This document shows, one piece after another, positions 27,061 through 35,542 of a DNA stretch of 64,000 bases. Position 1 is the first letter of the stretch. The number at the start of each line of letters is the position of its first letter. The notes under the pieces were generated by a model, which searched no databases, was not told the DNA's origin, and was given only the letters and a program-made list of their open reading frames with translations. Origin of the DNA: Anaerolineaceae bacterium (GTDB taxonomy: Bacteria > Chloroflexota > Anaerolineae > Promineifilales > Promineifilaceae); assembly GCA_002699125.1 (NCBI GenBank), contig PABI01000129.1, positions 62,001 through 126,000 on the forward strand. The letters run 5' to 3'. The position numbers were made by a program, and so were the translations under genes.

Positions 27061-27115
27061 CGCAGAGACGCTGAGGCGCAGAGTTTTTTTCTCCGCGTCT
27101 CCGCGCCTCTGCGTT
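27059..27115. repeat. Inverted repeat inside the exporter operon, 25-bp arms
   Basis: Arms 27059-27083 and 27091-27115 match at about 21 of 25 positions around a T-rich loop. The element begins in the stop codon of the ATPase gene and ends 11 nt before the permease ATG. It may tune the ATPase:permease ratio. Confidence 0.65.
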
Positions 27116-27126
27116 GAGAAAAAATT

Positions 27127-28419
27127 ATGACGCTACTAAACACAATTGTAACGGCCTGGAACGGCATTATGGGCAACAAGCTGCGCGCCGCGCTGACGAC
27201 GCTGGGCATTGTCATTGGCGTGGCTTCGGTGATTAGCATGTTGGCTCTGGGCAACGGGGCGCGGGCGGCAGTGGACGCCAATTTTCGCTACCTCGGCTCA
27301 GACATGGTGCAGATTGACGTGAAGGAAAAGATCGACCAGGGTGAACTTGTGCCTGTAGGTGAAATCCTTTCTTTTGAAGATGGCCTGGAGATGCCGGAGG
27401 CGGTGTCGCTGGTGCAGCGCGTCATCATGTCTGTGGGCGGTGAGGGAAAAATTCGGCGCGACCGCAATGTGCTGGACATGAACGTAGCGGGCACGACGGC
27501 CGAAGGCCTGGCCAATCTCATCACGCAGGGGCAGGTGCAGCCGGTGGGCTGGCCCGATGGGGTGCCGTTGACGCCGGAGGGATTTTTGGGCAGCGGCCGT
27601 TTCTTCACCGCCTCTGAAGTGATTGCCAATGCCGATGTGTGCGTGCTGGGCCACAAAACGGCCGAAGATTTGTTTGAGGGCGATCCGCCGCTGGACGAAC
27701 TGATCTGGGTCAACCGGCGCAAATGTCTGGTGATTGGTGTGCTGGCCGAATTGGAAGTGATCAATCCTGCGCTGCGCAACCAGCTTCGCCCCAACGAGGC
27801 GCTCTACCTGCCCATCAGCACCGCCATTTTGAATTTGTTCGATGAGGAACCGTCAGTAGACATCTTTGCTCGCATTAGCGATGAGTCGCAAATGACGACG
27901 GCGCGCCAGCAAATTATTGAGTATTTGCGGCAGCGGCACGGTGTGGAAAAGGACGATCTGGGCGATTGGGAAGATGATTTTGAGCTAACGACGCGCCAGG
28001 AAATTTTGGGGGCGCAGCAGGCGGCGGCGCGCACCTTCGCTTTCTTGCTGGCGGCGATGGCCACGGTGTCGCTGGTGGTCGGCGGTATCGGCATCATGAA
28101 CGTGATGCTGGTGAGCGTGACGGAGCGCACGCGCGAGATTGGCGTGCGGCTGGCCGTCGGGGCGCAGTCGGGCGACATTGTGCGCCAGTTTTTGCTGGAG
28201 GCGGTGTTGATTAGTGCGGCGGGCGGATTGCTGGGAACGGCCGTTGGCATTCTGTCGGTTCCGTTGGCGGCGTCGCTTAACCGGGGCGTGGCCCTGCTGG
28301 ACCCGCGCAGCATTCCGCTGGCCTTTGGCGTGGCCCTGCTGACGGGGTTGGTCTTTGGCCTCTACCCGGCGGTGCGCGCATCGCGGCTCGATCCGATTGA
28401 GGCGCTGCGTTATGAGTGA
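27127..28419 (+). CDS. MacB-like ABC transporter permease
   Basis: A 430-residue permease of the MacB/FtsX type: first membrane helix in NKLRAALTTLGIVIGVASVI, a large extracytoplasmic domain (about residues 50-290), then three helices including GGIGIMNVMLVSVTERTREIG and a final LDPIEALRYE. Both signatures are typical of MacB-family exporters of peptides, lipids or antibiotics. The partner ATPase and adaptor are immediately upstream. Confidence 0.9.
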   Translation: MTLLNTIVTAWNGIMGNKLRAALTTLGIVIGVASVISMLALGNGARAAVDANFRYLGSDMVQIDVKEKIDQGELVPVGEILSFEDGLEMPEAVSLVQRVIMSVGGEGKIRRDRNVLDMNVAGTTAEGLANLITQGQVQPVGWPDGVPLTPEGFLGSGRFFTASEVIANADVCVLGHKTAEDLFEGDPPLDELIWVNRRKCLVIGVLAELEVINPALRNQLRPNEALYLPISTAILNLFDEEPSVDIFARISDESQMTTARQQIIEYLRQRHGVEKDDLGDWEDDFELTTRQEILGAQQAAARTFAFLLAAMATVSLVVGGIGIMNVMLVSVTERTREIGVRLAVGAQSGDIVRQFLLEAVLISAAGGLLGTAVGILSVPLAASLNRGVALLDPRSIPLAFGVALLTGLVFGLYPAVRASRLDPIEALRYE

Positions 28420-28422
28420 TCG

Positions 28423-28472
28423 GTAATCAGTATTCGGTGGTCGGTAAACAGTAGCCGCGGTTTCTTACCGCG
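28423..28472. repeat. CGGTAATC-type repeat and small hairpin in the leader
   Basis: Short CGGTAAT/CGGTAAA units (28423-28448) like those at 35467 and 58183 are followed by a hairpin CGCGGT (28456-28461) / ACCGCG (28467-28472). The hairpin ends just before the AAAAAGGAG ribosome-binding site of the next gene. Confidence 0.5.
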
Positions 28473-28488
28473 CAAAAAGGAGTTTGAT

Positions 28489-29049
28489 ATGAAACGTTCA
28501 GTTTGGTTTGCGATTGGTTTGGTGGCTTTGTTGGTGGTGTTGGGAGCGGGGGCGTATACGGCCGTTCAGCTGCTCACCGCCCAAAATGATCCGGATGTGC
28601 CTGCCGGGGCGCAGGTGTTTGAGGATGTGTACGACGACGGCAGTGGCAATCCGGTGACGGTGCAAACAGTGATTTTGCCGGCACCGGAGCTGCCGACGGA
28701 CCAGCCGGGTGTCGGTGGTGTTTTTCTCCGCCAGGAGGATAACAGTTACTTTGTTGGCACCGGTTCTACCAGTGTCAGTATCCAGGTAGAAAATGGCGAA
28801 ACGTCTACGGCCGTTGACCACAGCGGCCCGGAAATTGAGGTGGTCGTCACAGGCGACACCATTTTCTATGAAGACATCACCGAAGTGAGCTTTGAATCGT
28901 CGGAGTCGAAGGAACAGACGCTGCAGCAGGTGGTGCGGCAGGTAGACCCGCCTGCGGAATTGTCCCAGGGCGCCTCAATTGCGGTCTGGGGCGAGCGGCG
29001 TGGTGATCGGATTACAGCGACCGTGGTTGTTTTTGCGGAGGGCCGATAA
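28489..29049 (+). CDS. Anchored extracytoplasmic protein, paralogue 1 of 3
   Basis: A 186-residue protein: Lys/Arg start, one N-terminal membrane helix (GLVALLVVLGAGAYTAVQLL), then an extracytoplasmic domain. Three blocks recur in the next two genes: VTVQTVILPAPELP, VFLRQEDNSYFVGTG and VWGERRGDRI. No known domain is recognised. RBS AAAAAGGAG precedes ATG 28489. The trio sits between the MacAB-like exporter and a histidine kinase, so it may be exported substrate, a signal-sensing accessory or a cell-envelope component. Confidence 0.75.
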   Translation: MKRSVWFAIGLVALLVVLGAGAYTAVQLLTAQNDPDVPAGAQVFEDVYDDGSGNPVTVQTVILPAPELPTDQPGVGGVFLRQEDNSYFVGTGSTSVSIQVENGETSTAVDHSGPEIEVVVTGDTIFYEDITEVSFESSESKEQTLQQVVRQVDPPAELSQGASIAVWGERRGDRITATVVVFAEGR

Positions 29050-29630
29050 TGAATAAACGAACGGTTTTGATTGGTGGCATGGTTTTGGTACTGCTTGGGT
29101 TGTTGGCCGGTGGGGCGTATACGGCCGTTCAGCTGCTCTCAACCCAGAAAGATGGCAGTGTACCGGACGGTACACAGGTATCCCAAGGATTGTACGAAAG
29201 CAGCGGCGGTAATCCGGTAGCGGCGCAAACAATTCTTGTGCCTGCGTCGGAGCTGCCAGACGAAGAGGCAAGCACCGTCGGCATTTTCCTGCGGCAGGAA
29301 GATAACAGCTACTTTGTGGGCACGGGCAATACCAGCATTGACATTTCTGTCGAGAACAACGAGCCTTCGGTGGCAACGGGTCACAGCGGCCCAGAAGTGG
29401 AAGTGGTGGCTAACCGGGACACCATTTTTTATGAAGATATTACCGAAATAGATCCAGGTGTGCCCGATTCGCCGGCACAGGAGCTGGTGCAACTTGTGCG
29501 CCAGGTGGAGCCGCCGACCGATCTGCCCCGTGGCTCATCGATGCGGGTATGGGGCGAACGACGCAGCGACCGCGTGGTGGCAACGATTGTTTTATTTGTC
29601 AAATATCAATTACCTCCGGAGTTACGATAA
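29049..29630 (+). CDS. Anchored extracytoplasmic protein, paralogue 2 of 3
   Basis: A 193-residue paralogue of the upstream protein with the same N-terminal helix (ending AGGAYTAVQLL) and blocks TILVPASELP, IFLRQEDNSYFVGTG and VWGERRSDRV. Its ATG overlaps the previous TAA by one base (TAATG), so translation is coupled. Closer to paralogue 1 than to paralogue 3. Confidence 0.75.
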   Translation: MNKRTVLIGGMVLVLLGLLAGGAYTAVQLLSTQKDGSVPDGTQVSQGLYESSGGNPVAAQTILVPASELPDEEASTVGIFLRQEDNSYFVGTGNTSIDISVENNEPSVATGHSGPEVEVVANRDTIFYEDITEIDPGVPDSPAQELVQLVRQVEPPTDLPRGSSMRVWGERRSDRVVATIVLFVKYQLPPELR

Positions 29631-30259
29631 TGATGAAGCGAAAAGTTTTGTTAGGCACGGCCGTTTTAGCGGTCATCGTTTTGTTGGCCGGTGGGGCGGT
29701 TACGGCCGTTCGGTTGTTGGCCCCTGAAGATGAAAGTGGGGGTGGAGAAGCAGATACGGCCGTTGCCGATTCTGGCGGCGGTGGACGTGTCATGCAATCC
29801 ATGATGTCGCAAAATGGCGGGCCGCCCGTGGCCGTGCAAACCACCATCTTGCCTGCGCCAGAGCTGCCCGATGAGCCATCGGCCGCCTTTGGCGTCTTGG
29901 TGAGCCGGGAAGACAACACTCTCCTGGTGGGCACAGGCAACATCGATTTAGAGGTAGACATTGAGGTTGATCCCGAAACCGGGCAGGAAAGCACCAATCT
30001 CATTCCCAGTACGGACGGGCCACAGCTGGAAGTGGTGCTCACGCCGGACACCATTATTTATCGCGACGTGACCGATCTGAGCCTATCGCCCGAGCAAGAA
30101 AGCGGCGAGCGGGAAATTGTGCAGCAGGTACGCCAGGTAGATTCAGCAGATGACGTCACTGGCAATCTGGAGCTGGAAATATGGGGCGAGCGGCGCGGCG
30201 ACCGCATTGTGGCTGCGGTGTTGGTGTACGGTCCGCTTGGCGGTGGTGCGTTTGAATGA
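29630..30259 (+). CDS. Anchored extracytoplasmic protein, paralogue 3 of 3
   Basis: A 209-residue, more divergent paralogue: N-terminal helix (VLAVIVLLAGGAVTAVRLL), a Gly/Ser/Met insertion, then TTILPAPELP, a VSREDNTLLVGTG block and IWGERRGDRI. ATG 29630 shares one base with the preceding TAA, again TAATG coupling; the frame upstream of it lies inside paralogue 2 and is ignored. The three together show repeated duplication. Confidence 0.75.
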   Translation: MMKRKVLLGTAVLAVIVLLAGGAVTAVRLLAPEDESGGGEADTAVADSGGGGRVMQSMMSQNGGPPVAVQTTILPAPELPDEPSAAFGVLVSREDNTLLVGTGNIDLEVDIEVDPETGQESTNLIPSTDGPQLEVVLTPDTIIYRDVTDLSLSPEQESGEREIVQQVRQVDSADDVTGNLELEIWGERRGDRIVAAVLVYGPLGGGAFE

Positions 30260-30265
30260 CCTACA

Positions 30266-30299
30266 AGGTGACAGTCACTTCCAAAAGTGACTGTCACCT
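30266..30299. repeat. Perfect 15-bp hairpin, AGTGACTGTCAC family copy 1
   Basis: Arms 30266-30280 (AGGTGACAGTCACTT) and 30285-30299 are perfectly complementary around a 4-nt CCAA loop. A near-identical copy is at 32131-32160, on the other side of the kinase gene. It ends 10 nt before the kinase -10 box. Confidence 0.8.
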
Positions 30300-30308
30300 G
30301 TGGTCGGG

Positions 30309-30314
30309 TATACT
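30309..30314 (+). promoter_or_regulatory. -10 box of the kinase gene, leaderless arrangement
   Basis: TATACT ends 6 nt before ATG 30321 and no Shine-Dalgarno is visible. It supports the ATG at 30321 rather than the in-frame GTG at 30300, which lies in the hairpin. Confidence 0.45.
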
Positions 30315-30320
30315 TTGGCC

Positions 30321-31973
30321 ATGATTCCAAAAACGCTTCGACTGCGACTGCCATTGAGTTATGCCGGGATTGCCCTTATCGCCACGTTGGTGCTGGGGAC
30401 TGTACTGTTGCTAACCTTGCAGCGTTATTATCGCCAGCAGGAGTTGGACTATCTCACAGGCAATGCTTATGCCATTGCTGAGCGGCTGGCACCGCTGTTG
30501 GAAGCCGATGACGTAGGGCAGCTCCAGGCAAATTTAAAGGGGTTGGCCTTTTTATCGCAAACGCGGGTGCGGGCGCTGGATGCAGACAACTCCGTGTTGC
30601 TGGCCGATTCGGGCGATCCGCGTTTGGCTGATGAGAATACACAGATTGCCGTTTCGGTGGAAGTGGATGGGGTTGAGCAGACCTTTAACCAGCCAGCAAC
30701 TGGTCCGGTTAGAGAAGTATCGGAATCCACGATTGTGATTGAGCCTGGTTTGTTTGGCAACACGGTTGAGGAAAATGTGATCACGGAGATCATTGAGCAA
30801 GACGGTGTGCCAGAGCTTGAAAGTGGGGTTGTTTTGGAAGAGGAATTGGTCGATTCCTCAGGCGTAATTACCCGTACCACGACGGTGACACGGGAAGTAG
30901 TCGGTGAGGCGCTGCCGGTGATTGGTACGCAGTTTGGCTTTGGTTTTGGCGATGCGGCCACGTCGGAAACGGCCGTTTCCCACCTCACCGTGCGCCACCC
31001 CATTGAAACAGCCGACGGCCGTCTCCTGGGCTTTGTTGAATTGTCACAAGGGCCAGCCTACGGCCGTGACATTTTGCAAAGTGTCTTTTTTGGCTGGCTG
31101 ACCGCCTCGTTGGTGGCTGTGCTGTTGGCGGGTTTGGTGGGCTGGCGGGCCAGTCGCCGCCTGGTAAAACCCTTGCTCACGCTCACATCTGTGACGACCC
31201 GCATGGCCGATGGCGATCTGGCGGCGCGAACTGCCGTGCAGCGCCAGGACGAGCTGGGCACGCTGGGCAGCAGCTTCAACAAGATGGCCGATCAGATGGA
31301 AAGCACGATTACCACTCTGCGCCAGTTCATCGCCGACGCCGCCCACGAGCTGCACACGCCGCTCACCGCGCTGCAAACTGACCTGCAAACCCTGCGCCAG
31401 ACCGATTTAGAACCAGGGCAGGCGGCCAAAATTGAGCGGGCGCAGGAGCAGGCGGTGCGCCTGGAAACCCTCACCAACAGCCTGCTAGACTTGTCGCGTA
31501 TCGAGGCCAACACAAACGGCGACAGTGAAATCGTTAACCTGAATCATCTACTGCAAGAAACGGCCGAACTTTTTGCCTCCCGTGCCGAGCAAAACGACAT
31601 CCAGTTTGACCTAACACTGCCCGACATGCCGCTCCAGGTACAGGGGTCGCCGCTGCGCTTACGCCAGGCGGTGCAAAATCTGCTGGACAATGCCCTCAAG
31701 TTCACCCCGGCTGGCGGCAAAGTGACCGTTGCCCTGGCGCGTGAAGACGACTTTGCCTGCCTCACCATCACTGACACGGGCATTGGCATCCCCGAAGAAG
31801 ATGTGCCGCATTTGTTCGGCCGTTTTCATCGCGGGCGCAACACGGCCGATTTTTCCGGCAACGGCCTGGGGTTGGCCATTGTGCAGGCGATTGTGGTGGG
31901 TGTGAACGGCCGTATCACTCTCCACTCCCTCACCCCCGGCACCCAGGTTCAACTCCACCTTCCTCTGAAATAG
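30321..31973 (+). CDS. Sensor histidine kinase (HAMP-HisKA-HATPase)
   Basis: A 550-residue membrane kinase: helix 1 near residues 12-32, a large extracytoplasmic sensor with an acidic, Val/Thr-rich part, helix 2 near 260-280, HAMP, then the H-box AAHELHTPL with phospho-acceptor His342. The ATPase domain has LLDNALKF (N), [18 protein letters not shown] (G1/F) and GNGLGLAIV (G2). It should sense an envelope signal and phosphorylate a regulator. No regulator is adjacent; the orphan OmpR-type regulator at 20050 is the likely partner, with the MacAB-like exporter as a target. Confidence 0.9.
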   Translation: MIPKTLRLRLPLSYAGIALIATLVLGTVLLLTLQRYYRQQELDYLTGNAYAIAERLAPLLEADDVGQLQANLKGLAFLSQTRVRALDADNSVLLADSGDPRLADENTQIAVSVEVDGVEQTFNQPATGPVREVSESTIVIEPGLFGNTVEENVITEIIEQDGVPELESGVVLEEELVDSSGVITRTTTVTREVVGEALPVIGTQFGFGFGDAATSETAVSHLTVRHPIETADGRLLGFVELSQGPAYGRDILQSVFFGWLTASLVAVLLAGLVGWRASRRLVKPLLTLTSVTTRMADGDLAARTAVQRQDELGTLGSSFNKMADQMESTITTLRQFIADAAHELHTPLTALQTDLQTLRQTDLEPGQAAKIERAQEQAVRLETLTNSLLDLSRIEANTNGDSEIVNLNHLLQETAELFASRAEQNDIQFDLTLPDMPLQVQGSPLRLRQAVQNLLDNALKFTPAGGKVTVALAREDDFACLTITDTGIGIPEEDVPHLFGRFHRGRNTADFSGNGLGLAIVQAIVVGVNGRITLHSLTPGTQVQLHLPLK

Positions 31974-31978
31974 ATCTT

Positions 31979-32043
31979 CCGCAGATTTCGCAGATTACGC
32001 AGATTGGAAACAAAAAAATCTGCGTAATCTGTGTAATCTGTGG
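31979..32043. repeat. Inverted repeat, CAGATTACGCAGATT family
   Basis: Arms 31979-32005 and 32017-32043 match at 24 of 27 positions. Each arm is itself built from three units of CGCAGATT(T/A). The same unit forms the repeat at 59137-59195. It lies just after the kinase stop and may terminate its transcript. Confidence 0.75.
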
Positions 32044-32130
32044 ATATTTTTTCTTTTAGGTGACAGAGTTCACGCTGCTTCGGTGCTGTTCCTCCTAACG
32101 AAAGCAAGCCGCAATTTAGTATCTTATCAA

Positions 32131-32160
32131 GTGACAGTCACCTCCAAAGGTGACTGTTAC
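32131..32160. repeat. Hairpin, AGTGACTGTCAC family copy 2
   Basis: GTGACAGTCACCT (32131-32143) and AGGTGACTGTTAC (32148-32160) pair with one G-U-type mismatch around a CCAA loop. It is the second copy of the element at 30266-30299 and lies 25 nt before the dehydrogenase ATG. Confidence 0.75.
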
Positions 32161-32184
32161 TTCGATTGCATACGAGAGGAAGTT

Positions 32185-34365
32185 ATGAAACAAATTATCG
32201 CCTTGCACCTGAACCACCTGGAAGAAACGGAAACCGTTACCTTTATGGGGCAAAGCCTCAAAATCTGGCACATTGATTGTGACAACAGCATCGAGAAAGC
32301 CCGTGAACTGATTGCCCAGTACGATGGGCAGGCGGACGCCATTGCCCTGAATGGGATGCCGGCCCAGCTGGAACTGGGTCCGGCGCGGCGGGCGCATGAG
32401 CAGGGAGCGGCGTTAACGGCCGTTGCCCAACAAACACCGGTGGTAGACGGCCGTATCATCCGTGCCGGTTTAGAACGCTGGGGCATGATCCTGGCCGACC
32501 GGGCCCAACCGGGCATCTTCAGCCGCAAGCAGGTGCTCATGGTGCCCGGCCTCAACCACAACGGCATGGTCCGCGCCTTTGAGCAGCACGGCGGCACACT
32601 GCGCTATGCCGATCCCTTCATCTACTTCAATTTGCCCAAGGTGCCCGGCGTTGGCTTGCGCCAGACGCGCAACCAGGCGGCTCCCTTCACGCTGGATCGC
32701 TTGAAAGAGGTCAGTTATCAGGCGCTGTATCCAACGGCGAACGGCCGTACCGAACCCAATCAAGCCCCCTTCGACTGGGCCGACGTGATTGCCGGTGACA
32801 TTGGCACGATTCGCCACTTTGCGGCGCAAACGCTCAAGCGCAAAACCGTCGTCGTGGAAAGCGCCAGCGAAGAAGATTTAGCCGATTTGCAGGCACGCGG
32901 CGTAGACATTGTGGTCACGCTCATGCCTGCTTTGGACGAGGCCGCCGGTTTGGGCCGCTGGACTGCCGCCACCGTCGAGGCCGCCCTCACCGCCTTGCGC
33001 CCCGATGCCACTGCTCCACTTAACGAAGACACCTACCTGGACATGATGGCCGATCTGGAATGGATGCCCGCCATTCGCACGCTCCAACTGGAAAATGCGG
33101 ACATCAACCGTTTCGCTTTTGTCATTCATCCCCTGAGCGTGGGCTTCATCCACAGCCATCGCGCCTTCCGCTGGACCAAATATCTGCCCGACAGCCTGGT
33201 CGAAGCCGTAGCCGCCTACCTGCCGCCGCTTACCATCTCGCGTATCACCGGTGGGCAGTCACCCACTACCGGACAGCGCATCGAAGGGCATCTGTTCAGC
33301 CTGGGGGCCACGCCGCGCCAGATGATGCGGCATGGCGAGCGGTTCACCTACAACCGGCTGCGCCAGGCGGCGCATTTGGCCGAACGCAAGGGTGCGCGCA
33401 TCATGGGGCTGGGCGCTTTTACCAGCGTCGTGGGGGATGCGGGCATCACCGTGGCCCACGAGGCGGACATCGCCATCACCAGCGGCAACAGCCTGACCGT
33501 GGCGGCCACGCTGGAAGCGGCCAAGCAAGCCGTCATCAACATGGGGCGGACCGATCTGACCACGGGCAAGGTGATGATCATTGGCGCGACCGGCTCGATT
33601 GGCTCCGTTTGCTCGCGCCTGCTGGCCCAGGCGATTTACGACGTGGTCCTGGTCTCCATCGAACCAGAGCGCCTCATCGACCTCAAGCGCACCATCCAGG
33701 CCGAGACGCCAGGGGCACATGTGGCCATCGCCACCCGTCCCGACGAGCTGATTGGCGAGTGCGACCTCATCGTCACCGCTACGTCTGCCTTTGGCCAGCG
33801 CATTGTAGACATCACCAAATGCAAGCCCGGCGCGGTCATCTGCGATGTGGCCCGCCCGCCGGACATCAGCCCGGCCGAAGCGGCCCTGCGCCCCGATGTG
33901 CTGGTGATCGAAAGCGGCGAGGTGCTCATCCCCGGCGACATTGATTTTGGCTACAACATCGGCCTGCCACCCAAGACGGCGTATGCTTGTCTGGCAGAGA
34001 CGGCGCTTTTGGCGATGGACGGCCGTTTTGAAGATTACACGCTGGGCCGCAACATCTCTGTTGAGCGGGTTAAGGAAATCTACCGACTCTTCAAAAAGCA
34101 CCAGTTCCAGATTGCCGACCTGCGCTCGTTTGAGGAAGTGGTGACCGAGGAACAGTTTGCCGAAAAGCGCCAGCTGGCCGCCGAACTAAAAGCCAACCTG
34201 GTGCGTTTTGCCCAGCTCCAGGCAGAAACCGGGGCGCAGCTGGCCAAAATTCCGGTGCAGGCCAAGGGGGTGCGCTCGCGGCGGAAAAATAGCGGGGGTG
34301 TGATGGCTGTGGTTGCTACGGCCGTTGGTGGGCTGGCGCTGCTGCTGTGGAATCGGCGGCGCTAG
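32185..34365 (+). CDS. Acyl-ACP-reductase/amino-acid-dehydrogenase-like protein with N-terminal extra domain
   Basis: A 726-residue protein. The C-terminal half (about residues 400-660) resembles cyanobacterial long-chain acyl-ACP reductase and COG5322 predicted dehydrogenases: [13 protein letters not shown], a [14 protein letters not shown] stretch and the nucleotide-binding [18 protein letters not shown]. The N-terminal 350 residues match no domain I recognise. A C-terminal helix ([14 protein letters not shown] plus NRRR) would tether it to the membrane. ATG 32185 follows AGAGGAAG. It might make fatty aldehydes from acyl-ACP, but this is inference; the AAR active-site Cys was not located. 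Confidence 0.7.
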   Translation: MKQIIALHLNHLEETETVTFMGQSLKIWHIDCDNSIEKARELIAQYDGQADAIALNGMPAQLELGPARRAHEQGAALTAVAQQTPVVDGRIIRAGLERWGMILADRAQPGIFSRKQVLMVPGLNHNGMVRAFEQHGGTLRYADPFIYFNLPKVPGVGLRQTRNQAAPFTLDRLKEVSYQALYPTANGRTEPNQAPFDWADVIAGDIGTIRHFAAQTLKRKTVVVESASEEDLADLQARGVDIVVTLMPALDEAAGLGRWTAATVEAALTALRPDATAPLNEDTYLDMMADLEWMPAIRTLQLENADINRFAFVIHPLSVGFIHSHRAFRWTKYLPDSLVEAVAAYLPPLTISRITGGQSPTTGQRIEGHLFSLGATPRQMMRHGERFTYNRLRQAAHLAERKGARIMGLGAFTSVVGDAGITVAHEADIAITSGNSLTVAATLEAAKQAVINMGRTDLTTGKVMIIGATGSIGSVCSRLLAQAIYDVVLVSIEPERLIDLKRTIQAETPGAHVAIATRPDELIGECDLIVTATSAFGQRIVDITKCKPGAVICDVARPPDISPAEAALRPDVLVIESGEVLIPGDIDFGYNIGLPPKTAYACLAETALLAMDGRFEDYTLGRNISVERVKEIYRLFKKHQFQIADLRSFEEVVTEEQFAEKRQLAAELKANLVRFAQLQAETGAQLAKIPVQAKGVRSRRKNSGGVMAVVATAVGGLALLLWNRRR

Positions 34366-34378
34366 CTAACCTTCCCTT

Positions 34379-34481
34379 GTCATGTTCAGCGCAGCGAAAC
34401 ATCTCTCTAAACTTTGCCTCGGTTGAGTATAGTCTTGACAAGGTCATCTCCGCAGGGATTCTTCGCTGCGCTCAGAATGAC
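34379..34481. repeat. Dispersed GTCATTCTGAGCG-type repeat, copy 1
   Basis: The left end GTCATGTTCAGCGCAGCGAA and right end TTCGCTGCGCTCAGAATGAC are inverted relatives. The middle AAACTTTGCC also occurs, inverted, in the element at 38051-38176. It lies between the dehydrogenase and corA. Such GTCATTCTGAGCGAAGCGAAG elements are widespread in bacterial intergenic DNA. Confidence 0.65.
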
Positions 34482-34537
34482 GGGTGAGGGGTGCGCGTGG
34501 GGCGAAAATTATGGACAACGGCCGTAATTTCCCCTAA

Positions 34538-34543
34538 TATACT
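34538..34543 (+). promoter_or_regulatory. -10 box of corA, leaderless arrangement
   Basis: TATACT ends 5 nt before ATG 34549 with no Shine-Dalgarno. This is the fourth gene in the window with a -10 element directly before its start codon. Confidence 0.4.
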
Positions 34544-34548
34544 TCCTC

Positions 34549-35466
34549 ATGAGCACTGACATCTTGCAATACGGCCGTGTTTCCTGGATCAACATCACCA
34601 ATCCCACCCCCGAAGACATGCAATCGCTGGCTGAGAAGTATCCCAATTTTCACCCACTGCATTTAGGTGACAGCCTCAGCGAATTGGAGTTGCCCAAGCT
34701 GGACGTGGGTGACGACTACCTGTTCATGGTGGCCCAGCTGCCTCGCTGGAACGGCGAGGCCAGGGTGTGCTATCCAACCGAAATTGACATTTTTGTCGCC
34801 AGCGGCGTGCTGGTGACCATCCACGCCAACGAAATCAAGCCGCTGCACGAACTGTTTACCGTTGCCCAGGCCGAAGAGGCAAAAAGGCAGGCGATGATGG
34901 GGCAGGGTGCCAGCCCGCTGCTGTATCAGCTCATGGATACACTGGTCAATTACTGCGATCCGATTTTGGAAAAAGTGAACCAGACCATTCGCCACATTGA
35001 GCTGAGCCTGTTTGAAGAGGACATGGAGCACATTTTGTATGAGGTGGCCGTGGCCCGCCGCGGCGTCATTGCCATTCGCCACATTTTACGGCCGCAGCTG
35101 GACGTCATGCGCGAGCTGGGGCAGGGTGATTGGCCGTTTATTCAGGGGCACCTGGATATGTATTGGGACGACATTGCCGATCACCTCACCCGGCTGCTGT
35201 CGATGCTGGATGAGCACGTGGAGGTGATCGGCGGCCTGTCCGATACCATCGACACGCTGGCCTCCCACCGTATCGATGGCGTCATTCGCCTGCTGACGAT
35301 CATCACCATCTTAACCGTGCCGCTGACGGTGCTCTCCACCATCTTTGGCATGAACGTCGATCTGCCCTACGGTTCCGGCCCCGCGCTTTTCTACACCGTC
35401 AACGCCATCGGCGTCGTCCTCACCATTGGCGTGATTCTGTACCTGCGCCGCCGCAGTTGGCTTTGA
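34549..35466 (+). CDS. corA: CorA-family Mg2+/divalent cation channel
   Basis: A 305-residue pentameric channel subunit. A long cytoplasmic funnel domain is followed by two C-terminal helices; the signature GMN is in TIFGMNVDLPYGSG at the end of the first, and the short cytoplasmic end is YLRRRSWL. It should import Mg2+ (or Co2+/Ni2+). Length and topology are standard. Confidence 0.9.
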   Translation: MSTDILQYGRVSWINITNPTPEDMQSLAEKYPNFHPLHLGDSLSELELPKLDVGDDYLFMVAQLPRWNGEARVCYPTEIDIFVASGVLVTIHANEIKPLHELFTVAQAEEAKRQAMMGQGASPLLYQLMDTLVNYCDPILEKVNQTIRHIELSLFEEDMEHILYEVAVARRGVIAIRHILRPQLDVMRELGQGDWPFIQGHLDMYWDDIADHLTRLLSMLDEHVEVIGGLSDTIDTLASHRIDGVIRLLTIITILTVPLTVLSTIFGMNVDLPYGSGPALFYTVNAIGVVLTIGVILYLRRRSWL

Positions 35467-35540
35467 GTCGGTGAACGGTAAACGGTGAACGGTAATCGGT
35501 AAACAGCCCACCGATTACCGAATACCGATAACGGATTACC
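35467..35540. repeat. CGGTAATCGGTAAAC-type inverted repeat
   Basis: The left half is a run of CGGTGAACGGTAAAC-like units; the right half (ACCGATTACCGAATACCG onward) is its approximate inverse. It separates convergent genes and is related to 28423-28448 and 58183-58262. Confidence 0.65.
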
Positions 35541-35542
35541 GC

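Noticed and set aside
28423-28472. CRISPR-like direct repeats (CGGTAAT units, also at 35467 and 58183)
   Set aside because: Units are 7-15 bp, spaced without regular spacers, and fold into a hairpin; no cas genes are present.
33060-33944. 294-codon plus-strand ORF inside the dehydrogenase gene
   Set aside because: Out-of-frame shadow in GC-rich coding DNA; the product is His/Arg/Gly-rich with no recognisable family.
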